Source: Isoperla grammatica
Lineage: Eukaryota > Arthropoda > Insecta > Plecoptera > Perlodidae
Reading direction: 5' to 3'
NCBI GenBank assembly: GCA_945910005.1
Contig: OX246746.1
Coordinates: 32,139,624 to 32,203,623, forward strand
Length of the DNA: 64,000 nucleotides
Part shown: positions 55,649 through 64,000 of the stretch, in pieces
How the letters are laid out: each line of letters begins with the position of its first letter
Position numbering within the stretch: the stretch's first letter is position 1
Translations under genes and position numbers: made by a program
The notes under the pieces: generated by a model
Told to the model about the DNA's origin: nothing
The model's input: only the letters and a program-made list of their open reading frames with translations
The model's database searches: none

Positions 55649-56777
55649 TTTTTAACACATATTTTCCAGTTAACGAGAGTGTTTTTTTTTAATAATCAAC
55701 CAACATTAATGTTACCGCATATTTTGACACGTTTCCCTCGTTTAGAGAAAAGTATTGTTTTAAACTTAAAATCACATTATAAAACAAAGCAATGAAGAAC
55801 GGAGAAAAACGACTTTTCAAAAGTTTGTTTTCTATTCAGGGCCCATTTTAATTAAACATTCTTCGCAATTACCCAATTTTCTTGATGTGGGAAATGTAAA
55901 ATATAATCAATGCCCAAGTTGGGTCACTTCATGACTTTGAAAACCTTTGCTTTTATTTATATCTTGGAATTTAGAAAACGCAAAACAAATAAAAAATAAA
56001 TTGCATTTCATTAAATGTGGGGGCTGGTTAAATCCTCGAAACATATAATAAAAACGTTTTTTTCAGGAAAATCGTTAAATGTGTGTGTCATGTGTTTCGT
56101 TTTGATTGTCTCAAAAATAGACATCTCTCTTCACAAGTTTTTTGTTTTATTTCAAGTTATCACATGATTTGAAAATTTGAAGTTGTCTTACCTGGCACGA
56201 TATTTCACCGTTCACTGTCAGGTTAGCGGTAACAGAGCAGCTGGTGTTGTTGACGCGCGCAGTGGAACTGAGGCAAGCGTCGCGACGACTCGATCTACCC
56301 CTCAACCCATTCCCCCTCCGCCCGCCAATTCACTCCCCCCCCCCCCCGAGACACCGTAGCCAGCAAAGCAGTGCAGAATATTTGCATCCATCAATGAAGC
56401 GGTAACTCTACGGGTTCACACAAAGTGTCATGCTATACAAAGACAGTACGTAAGGATCATACATCCTGGTTAACTATATAGTTCGTAGTTGAACAGTTAC
56501 AATAGCTATGTTCTAGTTTGCATACTTGAAGTAATCTTTGATGTCTTCGTACAAAGGCTAGGGACACTTTTGCTTGCATTGGAAATTGATAGTTATTTGC
56601 TATTGAAAGTTATGCATAGAGAAACATATTGATTTGTTAGAATTATTATCTGATACCCCAGTCTTAAAATGTTTGAAGTTGAATTTAAAAGATTTTTGAA
56701 AATCATAAATATGTATTATTGGTACGAGGAAGATATCGAAAAACGTTTGGGAAAACACACTGGGATCGCTAGTAGAC
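55649..56777. other. Spacer with a C13 tract
   Basis: AT-rich DNA upstream of the Penelope element. A proline-rich frame at 56177-56359 is produced by a C-rich patch (C13 at 56335-56347). No gene recognised. Confidence 0.4.
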
Positions 56778-57560
56778 CTTGGGCCAGCTATAACCCCCCC
56801 CCCCCCCCCCCCCCCCCGGTGCGGAAGGTCTGAAAGTGGGTTTAAGTAACTTTGACATATTGACTTTCGATTTTCACTTGTTAGCCAACATGGTTTTGGT
56901 GGGTGCACCCCCCAGGGGTGTCCAAATGTGGTACTGTGAAAACCATAAAAATATTAATTGAGGTATGTTGCCAGTTCAAATAATGAACTATTTTTATAAG
57001 GATGTACTCTTTTATACGTAAGCTACTGGATAATACAATTTTTTTATTTTCAGGGTTACACAAACTAGTTATCTATACATGTTTTGTTTTTATTTCGAGC
57101 AAAAAATCTATATAGTTTGGTCGCTTTGTAACGCCCACCCCTCAAATAATGGAAGGTCTAAAAGTGGTTTCGATTACTATTATATATGTACTTTTGATTT
57201 TAACTTGTAAGCCAACATGGTTTTTGTGGGTGCATCTACCAGGGTTGGCAAATCGATATTAATATTATATGCAATTCTTGAGAAAATTAAAATAGTTGTA
57301 AGGATATAACCTCAAGCACCTAAAATGCTTGATAACATAAATGTTTTATTTTTCAGGGGTGAGAAAAACATTCTATGTACATTTTATGTGAATTTTTTAG
57401 GTTAAATGTATCATGTTTGCCCCATCTGTAACCCCCCACCCCTCCAATATTGGAAGGTCTGAAAGTGTTTTTGTATACTTTGATACATGACCTTTTGATT
57501 TTTACTTGTAAGCCAAGATGGTGTCTGTGAGTGCACTTACCAGGGCTGTCCAAAATATCG
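56778..57560. repeat. Three diverged ~300-330-bp tandem units
   Basis: Each unit runs TAACCCCCC..., GGAAGGTCTGAAAGTG, CTTTTGATTTT, ACTTGTAAGCCAA(C/G)ATGG, GTGGGTGCA, CAGGG. The ACTTGT(A/T)AGCCAA word occurs near 56876, 57203 and 57505. The first unit has its C stretch expanded to C24 (56794-56817). Minus frames in it (56908-56600, 57063-56881, 57553-57353) share the CTHQNH/CTHRHH word because of the repeat, not because of coding. Confidence 0.8.
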
Positions 57561-57757
57561 ACATAGTGAGCAATACTAATGATAATTATGATTTTGACAA
57601 TAACATGAACATTTTTGGAATTAAGTTACCTTTAACACATTGAAATTGTTAATTATACATCTTCCCATTTAAATGGTCGCACAACACAATATATAATACA
57701 TATAATTTAATAATTTATATATTTTATGTGTTTACTTTGAGCATAACATGTAACGGG

Positions 57758-57960
57758 CAGTGGCGGCTCGTGGGTTTTGAAATAGGTAGGGCACAAATCA
57801 GTTAACATTTAAAAAGTGTAGCTAGTCGCATTTTAGAGTAACATTTAGACACTGACACAGATACAGAAGATAGGCCTAATAAAATAACAGCACATGCAAA
57901 CTTACCTAATATTTTAACGTTTGTGTCATTGTGTTTAGGAACAGAAATTCTATAGCCGAC
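57758..57960. mobile_element. Left end of a second hAT-family copy
   Basis: CAGTGGCGGCTCGTGGGTTT begins a stretch similar to 53587-53760, including GGTAGGGCACAAATCAGTTA, ACATTTAAAAAG and CAGCACATGCA. A 60-base insertion or difference lies in the middle. No matching right end was found before 58540, so it is either one-ended or has an altered end. The 65-codon frame at 58011-58208 just beyond it starts in a fair context (ATCATGGCC) but has no known motif. Confidence 0.65.
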
Positions 57961-58544
57961 ATCTATTCGCCTTTAAATCGAGATGTAGGCGCGCCACCGT
58001 CGCAACCATCATGGCCGTCCGAGCCGGGATAAACAACGCACGGCTAACCTGTGTTCCATACGTTTCTGGCAGTAGATTAGTGAGTGGCAGGGTGATGGTG
58101 TCTGAGATACACATTTATCACGTAAATGCGTTTGTTGGGAACATACAGCGACCATTTGTCGAAGCAAATAGGATTTTAAATGGTTATTGTTTAATTTTGC
58201 AGGAATAATATTAAGTAACTGATACTAGGCTAGCATCTCTTCATACATCATGTTTACATGCAAAAACCACATCTGATAAACGTGACTATTAACTGTGGCT
58301 ATTAACACTATTAAAACGTGACTATTAACTAATGTATTATTATATTATAGAACTTAATTTTAGCAATGACGATGTCTATATTTGTATAATACATATCCAC
58401 GGAATAATAAAAATGAAATGAAATAAAAATGCACCGATGAAAACCACAAAGTTAACGCTACCTGCTCATATAAAGCAGGTTCGAGGAAGTGTAAACATAT
58501 GAGTATTTTTTATATGTAAGTAAGGCAAAGACGGTTCTCGTTAA

Positions 58545-58962
58545 AGGGGTTCTCACCCGCTACACCAAAAAAATATGTTTAACTAAGGCTGATTAGCTAT
58601 GAAATTAGCGACTAAATGAAAAGAAATCGGGTTCACCATAACCCGGGAAAAAAATATCAAAGTTAGTGATTTTCGAGCTAGGTCCCATCGGCGAAAATCT
58701 CCCATAAGAAATAGCATTGGGACGACCTGTATGTCTTGGGACCTTGGAGGATTCTGCTCCAAAAAAAAATGATGTGATACTTTTCGCTGCGTCTTTCTTT
58801 TCTGCGTATTTCGTATATTTTGGTTTTGTAATCGGAGCTTCCGTTCAGGTACAAAATAAAGATGTGTAATCGGGTGCTCCATTTCGTTTTGAGCGTTGCT
58901 GTGCGTTGCTGTGCACGTCGAGTCGGCGGGTGTCGACTGTCGAGTTGGTGTCAAGTAAGCCA

Positions 58963-59029
<67 letters not shown>

Positions 59030-59348
59030 AGTGTGAGAGAGAGAGAGAGAGAGAAAGAGAGTAGTATTGGGAGGGGAAATAGTCAACGCATGCACAATGA
59101 ACGCGGTCTGCTATGCGGTGTCGAATGGAGTACACCAAGGCCGTCTACTTTTTTTTAGATATATCGCTTCGAGTACACTCGCACCAAAAGCCGGCTGACA
59201 CCAACAGTCGCCGCGGCAGTTAACCAGAAATTTCATTAATTAATAACAATTCACAGGTTTCAACTCACGATGTTTAATGGTTCATTATCGATTGGTGTGG
59301 TGCAGTAGATCATATGGTAAAAAATAAATCTAGCGGGTGAGAACCCCT
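58545..59348. mobile_element. 804-bp TTAA-flanked MITE, family K2
   Basis: Ends AGGGGTTCTCACCCGCTA and TAGCGGGTGAGAACCCCT are perfect inverted copies. TTAA flanks both sides (58541-58544, 59349-59352). It differs from family K1 but has the same TTAA target and an AGG terminus. It contains a long GA microsatellite. No transposase. Frames 58583-59158 on both strands are created by the GA/TC run. Confidence 0.9.
58966..59056. repeat. (GA)n microsatellite
   Basis: About 90 bases of almost pure GA, interrupted by AGAGTGTGAGAG near 59025 and AAAGAG near 59053. It gives spurious Arg-Glu and Ser-Leu repeats in translated frames. Confidence 0.95.
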
Positions 59349-59352
59349 TTAA

Positions 59353-60689
59353 TATCTTGAATCACTATTCCCCTTTCATCCTTTCTTCAAATTTCTTTTC
59401 ATTCTTTCCGGCCCTCTGCTCGACCTAAACGCCCACCGAACACCATGCCTCCCCTATACCTCCCATGCCCCCAAAACCAGAAACGAATGTTCTCTACGAA
59501 ATATACTTTCTAAAGCTAAAAGGTAAATGCAACGCAGCTGATTCTGATGGGCAAATGCGTAGGCATGCTGTTGGATCCTAAAAATAGGTTTGTAGTTGAT
59601 CATTTTGTATCAGTAGCCTGTTATGATTATTGGTAATGGTAGTTGAGATGCTTTATGCCTCCCACTCCCACCCCCTTACACCCACATCCACACGCACGCA
59701 ATCTACACTTGAGGTGAATCTTCTTGTCAAATGCTGAATTTCGGTGTTGGTGTTTAAAATGACAAGATCAAACTAGGATAAAATGTTATGAATTATATTT
59801 GTATCATCACCCCCCAACAAATACAACGTCACATTTCTGTTGGACCATCAAGTAAACATAATCTGCCGTAGGCATAATAAGAATTTTTTTTAATAAAATT
59901 TGTAAATTAAAAAACATTCCCTCCAATGTGTGAGTAGAGCCAGGCTTGTATGCCAATTTATGTTAGGACTAACTGTGCTCTTTTTTAACACAGCATATAT
60001 GAAAAGATATTTCCGATAAACAAAATTTGTATTTTGTTTGGACTGCATACCATACCAGCATACACTTGAGACTGTACGGATAAATTGACCATGATAAAAA
60101 TGAAAATAAAAGAAAACAAACCCTCAGCTAGCTCAACTTTGGGTTGTTGGTAGAGCACAAAAAATATATGAAAAGTGGTTGTTGCTTAAATAAAATATGA
60201 GATTATGGTTGTAGGATAATAGGAATTAAAAAAATAGAATAGTATAAAATATAATCTTAATGTTTAATTCATTGACACAAAAAGTTACACATACAAGGAA
60301 ACACACAAAAAAATGAAAATGAAATACAAAATTAAACAAAATGAATTAATGAAGAACAAAAATCTGGAAGAAATACCGTTAATACTAATCTACCTCCCTA
60401 TGGCCATAGTATAGGTAAAAAAAGTATAACGATACCTGTACTGTTGTTGGCTGGAGATGGCTTGGTTGACGGCGATTGTGATGGTGATGATGATGATCGA
60501 TGACGATTAGGTAGATGCAGCCGGAGAGCGTGGGTGGTTGATAACTGTCTATGTGTTGGAGTTGTGGTGTTCTGCTTGATAGTTCTTTGTTACGTTGCGT
60601 TCAATTTTACTTCTTCCTTAATTAATTACTTTTATGATTAGTATTATTATTCTAATTTATATTTAAATCAACACGTCCGCACACTCACA
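59353..60689. other. Spacer, nothing recognised
   Basis: AT-rich, with no open frame over 60 codons. A GAT-rich patch (GATGGTGATGATGATGATCG) lies at about 60480-60500. Confidence 0.4.
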
Positions 60690-60960
60690 CGCACTCGGCT
60701 CGCCGGCCATTGTCTCTGTATTCTTCCTCGGCCAGCGGCCGCCTTACTTCTAAAAAACTACCTCCTCGGCCAAAGGCCGTCTTCCTTCCCAAATACCGAC
60801 TTATTCGGCCCGCGGCCGTCTTCGTTCTGTAACACGACCTGTTCGGCCCGCGGCCGTCTTCCTTCTCTCTTCACGTCCCTCAGGACCCCGGCTACAAACT
60901 TGCCCCTGTGTTCTTAGGGCGACCAATCAGAAGGCTCATAATTAGTGACGTCATGGAAGA
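60690..60960. repeat. GC-rich 38-bp tandem repeat with palindromic core, then a CRE box
   Basis: CGGCC-N3-GGCCG occurs at 60729, 60767, 60806 and 60844 at a period of 38-39, each followed by an (A/T)CTTC(C/G)TTC-type stretch. CpG is much denser than in the flanks. A full palindromic TGACGTCA, a binding word for CREB/ATF-type factors, lies at about 60948. The block could be a CpG-rich regulatory region, but no adjacent gene was identified. Confidence 0.7.
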
Positions 60961-62219
60961 TTTTGAATTTGGTTTACCCTAACTAGGGGGGTGTAGTGGC
61001 CTAAAAATGGACTAGCCTGGAACTTAGCCTTGAAGTGGAAGTTCTCACCCTCGGCGTGGTAACAACCTCTGACCTCCCCTCCAAGACAAATACCAGACCG
61101 TCGTTAAAAATGTCAAATAATTTAGAAAACTGATACTCTTCTGAGTGGTTTCCCTTGACTTGGAGCACATGTGGCTCTAAGAACACCCAAGCCGTGTGGG
61201 ACAAGCATGTACCGTCTCACACTTTGACACTTCTACGCAACTGCGTAAGCGCCAAACTCATTTTTAAAACACTTCGTCTTGAGAGAATATTTGTTTCGCT
61301 CGCCGGTTGCTACATTGTGGCATAGATCAACAAGGTATTGATTGTCACCATGGCAACCGTGTCATAGCCATAGTGAAAACAACTTTAAATCCTACTAAAT
61401 ATTTGTCAGTGATTCATATACCGGGCCAAAGACTGTAGTAGACGCATGTAGCTGACGATTGCGTTTGAATTTGTGTTTTTTGTAAATCAAGGCATTATTA
61501 TTTATAATATAGTGACGGGAATAAACCAGTCGGGTCGTGTTTTTTTTTTGTTAGAGCACCAAAATTCGCTCATGGGAGGGCACTGTACTGTCATTTCTGA
61601 GGGCGGCCCTCGTATATTAAATATTTTTTGGTACGAGTATGTAAGATGTAGAAAAACATTTATTTGAACTATACTGTTACCTACAGTTTCCATTATTACT
61701 AGTTATTTTCCTTCTTCCGTCTTTTGTACATAACAGTCAACAAAATAGAGACATTTGTTTACCAAACTCCAATGACCTTCAGTCGTATATATTACCATAA
61801 CTAAGAACGTAGGCGTACTCCGAAAATTTAGATGATTGTTTGTGGTTACATGAAATAAACTCAGTGACAATGGTAGTCAGTGGCGAACGCAGGAATACAT
61901 TTTGGGAGGAGGGCAGGCCAGAGTCAACTGTAAAAATGTACTCCAAAAACGACACAAATGTGGGGTGTGGGGGGAACGCCCCCCCACAATAGCACCGCAG
62001 GTACAAAAAAATACGTGTATTTGAAGAGTGGGTTTAATGTGTTTTAGACGAAGTTATGGTGCTTTGCTTAATGGAATATAATTACATAGGCCTACACTAT
62101 AACTTAACATATACATAAACACTAATAATAAACCTACAATTTCACATACGAGAGTGTTTCCTGACTAAGCAAATAGAGAATTAATACGTAAAGGTATTTA
62201 TCTTCGTAGTAAATTTTGT
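60961..62219. other. Gene-poor stretch
   Basis: A minus frame at 61204-61001 (67 codons, AWVFLEPHVLQVKGNHSEEY) looks somewhat protein-like and lies just beyond the CpG-rich block, but no splice context or family supports it. CAGTGGCGAACGCAGG at about 61884 resembles a hAT end with no partner. Confidence 0.35.
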
Positions 62220-62570
62220 ATTATTTCAACGCTTATATTAGCTTCATGTGTTTGTCTGGACGGAATATTATAATCGCCATTTCACCCACTTCTCATTGCC
62301 CAATCAAGCTGAAATTTTTCGCACATGCGTATTCTTGATGCTAATAGATGAATCAATTGACATATTTCCTAATTAACTAATTTCTTAATAATAATTAATT
62401 AATCAAAGTTTTATAGTGGAATCGATATTTCACCCACTTCCCAATGTCCGATCGAGATAATATTTTTCAGACAGACGTATATTTTTAATGACAACACAGG
62501 AATAAATTTATTACATTCACTAGTTAATCAATTTAATTCATCATAATTAATCAATCAAACAAAGCTTCAA
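62220..62570. repeat. Diverged copy of the ~150-bp repeat family
   Basis: AACGCTTATATTAGCTTC and TGTTTGTCTGGACG at the start match 37545-37575. Two degenerate units then follow with CACCCACTTC, GACGTAT and CATAATTAAT words. This shows that the family has a defined left end (near TTATTTCAACGCTTATATT) and is dispersed, not only a local array. Confidence 0.75.
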
Positions 62571-63055
62571 ATGGGAAATTGGCCACAGCTAGTGAAGATG
62601 GGCCAACCAGATGCAGGCATCGGAATTACACACCCGCTGATTGTTCGGGACTCAAATATCCGCGACGATAACATCAGAAATGATGTTATTTTTATTTTGC
62701 TATGCGACGACAACGCTCAACGCTTGCAAGTTCAACCCCGTGTGGTGAGTCATTCACCATGTACGCATAGGTGCGTCACAGATAACGGATTGTGGTTGCG
62801 TTCCCCTCGCGTGGTTCGAACTCACAGTCGATCGGATGGCAGGGGCGCCATCTCCGTTGGTGCAGGAGGGCCAAACCACCCATAGGATATATTTGTGTGG
62901 GTGCTGCGCACCCATACAAATTATCACGAATTATCATTAAAAACGGTAATTCCACATATGGAATTGAATGGTACGTATGCAAAAGTTATTTTTCAATGAG
63001 ACAATACATTGAAGTAGAGCTGATTTGAAATTTGAAATTTGAAATTACCGCTAAG
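62571..63055. other. Spacer with small hairpin
   Basis: Mostly unique DNA. GTGGGTGC and GCACCCA(T/C) pair around 62896-62918 as a short hairpin. A B-box-like GGTTCGAACTC at about 62814 has no clear A box. No gene supported. Confidence 0.35.
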
Positions 63056-64000
63056 CACCCTCCAGTGCAGGTATTGCAGTGTAGGTATTGCCCGCAGCAG
63101 TGTGTGTAGCAGTGTAGGTATTGCACGCAGCAGTGTGTGTAGCAGTGTAGGTATTGCACGCAGCAGTGTGTGTAGCAGTGTAGGTATTGCACGCAGCAGT
63201 GTGTGTAGCAGTGTAGGTATTGCCCGCAGCAGTGTGTGTAGCAGTGTAGGTATTGCACGCAGCATTGTGTGTAGCAGTGTAGGTATTGCACGCAGCAGTG
63301 TAGGTATTGCAGTGTAGGTATTGCACGCAGCAGTGTGTGTAGCAGTGTAGGTATTGCACGCAGCAGTGTGTGTAGCAGTGTAGGTATTGCACGCAGCAGT
63401 GTGTGTAGGAGTGTAGGTATTGCACGCAGCAGTGTGTGTAGCAGTGTAGGTATTGCACGCAGCAGTGTGTGTAGCAGTGTAGGTATTGCCCGCAGCAGTG
63501 TGTGTAGCAGTGTAGGTATTGCACGCAGCATTGTGTGTAGCAGTGTAGGTATTGCACGCAGCAGTGTGTGTAGCAGTGTAGGTATTGCCCGCAGCAGTGT
63601 GTGTAGCAGAGTAGGTATTGCACACAGAAGTGTGTGTAGCAGTGTAGGTATTGCACGCAGCAGTGTGTGTAGCAGTGTAGGTATTGCACGCAGCAGTGTG
63701 TGTAGCAGTGTAGGTATTGCACGCAGCAGTGTGTGTAGCAGTGTAGGTATTGCACGCAGCAGTATGTGTAGCAGTGTAGGTATGCACGCAGCAGTGTAGG
63801 TATTGCATGCAGCAGTGTAGGTATTGCACGCAGCAGTGTGTGTAGCAGTGTAGGTATTGCACGCAGCAGTGTGTGTAGCAGTGTAGGTATTGCATGCAGC
63901 AGTATGTGTAGCAGTGTAGGTATTGCACGCAGCAGTGTGTGTAGCAGTGTAGGTATTGCACGCAGCAGTGTAGGTATTGCAGTGTAGGTATTGCACGCAG
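63056..64000. repeat. Satellite, 33-bp unit, running off the right edge
   Basis: The unit GCAGCAGTGTGTGTAGCAGT plus GTAGGTATTGCAC repeats about 28 times. Occasional 17-18-base short units (GCAGTGTAGGTATTGCA) occur at about 63075, 63300-63315, 63785-63820 and 63965. Because 33 is a multiple of three and the unit lacks stops in several frames, very long artefactual frames cross it on both strands (up to 336 codons). None is a gene. The array continues beyond the window. Confidence 0.96.

Noticed and set aside
56600..57553. Conserved minus frames with CTHQNH/CTHRHH words
   Set aside because: The similarity comes from the old tandem repeat; frames are broken differently in each unit.
58583..59158. 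Ser-Leu-rich and Arg-Glu-rich frames on both strands
   Set aside because: Produced by the GA microsatellite inside a TTAA MITE.
61884..62000. Another hAT element starting CAGTGGCGAACGCAGG
   Set aside because: No matching right terminus or target duplication was found.
62986..63996. 336-codon minus-strand frame and its overlapping companions
   Set aside because: It is wholly a translation of the 33-bp satellite, equally open in other frames and strands, with no non-repetitive protein sequence.

Overview
The window looks like non-vertebrate animal nuclear DNA, probably a marine invertebrate and possibly a mollusc. It is AT-rich, almost empty of intact genes and crowded with transposon remains and satellites. 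The mix points to an invertebrate metazoan: Penelope-like retroelements with a GIY-YIG domain, a Polinton/Maverick-type DNA polymerase B, 5S-rRNA-derived and tRNA-derived SINEs, hAT-, CACTA- and TTAA-type non-autonomous DNA transposons, and foldback elements. I could not determine the species. The only host-gene candidate is one short exon at the left edge, on the minus strand (199-421): a membrane-spanning peptide with an acceptor and a donor splice site in the right places.

Layout. 0-3 kb: the exon, a 15-copy 55-bp satellite and a tRNA-SINE. 3.1-6.8 kb: a 3.7-kb element with very long inverted arms around a decayed minus-strand gene of a cysteine-rich transposon-associated family. 8-12 kb: an unexplained GC-rich coding-like patch, an 812-bp TIR element, then a 5'-truncated polymerase B pseudogene with two in-frame stops. 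12.4-13.4 kb: a roughly 265-bp tandem repeat built from TTAGGT-like words. 14-18 kb: SINEs and a TA-flanked MITE. 19.1-23.2 kb: a nested stack, in which an inverted pair of Penelope copies is invaded by a TIR element that itself carries a tRNA-like insertion. 23-35 kb: mostly featureless DNA with one TIR element and two 5S-SINEs. 35.7-39.7 kb: a 70-bp satellite, a roughly 150-bp tandem repeat, a near-perfect 307-bp foldback and a CACTA-like MITE. 40-52 kb: two opposite copies of a TTAA-flanked MITE bracket a 4-kb, 43-bp satellite with higher-order structure. 52.5-55.7 kb: a Penelope-like element split by a hAT-type insertion with a perfect 8-bp target duplication. 56-64 kb: diverged tandem repeats, another TTAA MITE, a GC-rich 38-bp repeat, and a 33-bp satellite running off the right edge.

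The genes do not form a pathway. What can be reconstructed is a history of insertions: target duplications and nesting give the relative order of several of them. Most long open frames are artefacts of satellites whose period is a multiple of three, or of repeats lacking stops. Boundaries of old elements are approximate, and superfamily names rest on termini, target duplications and motifs seen by eye, not on database searches.
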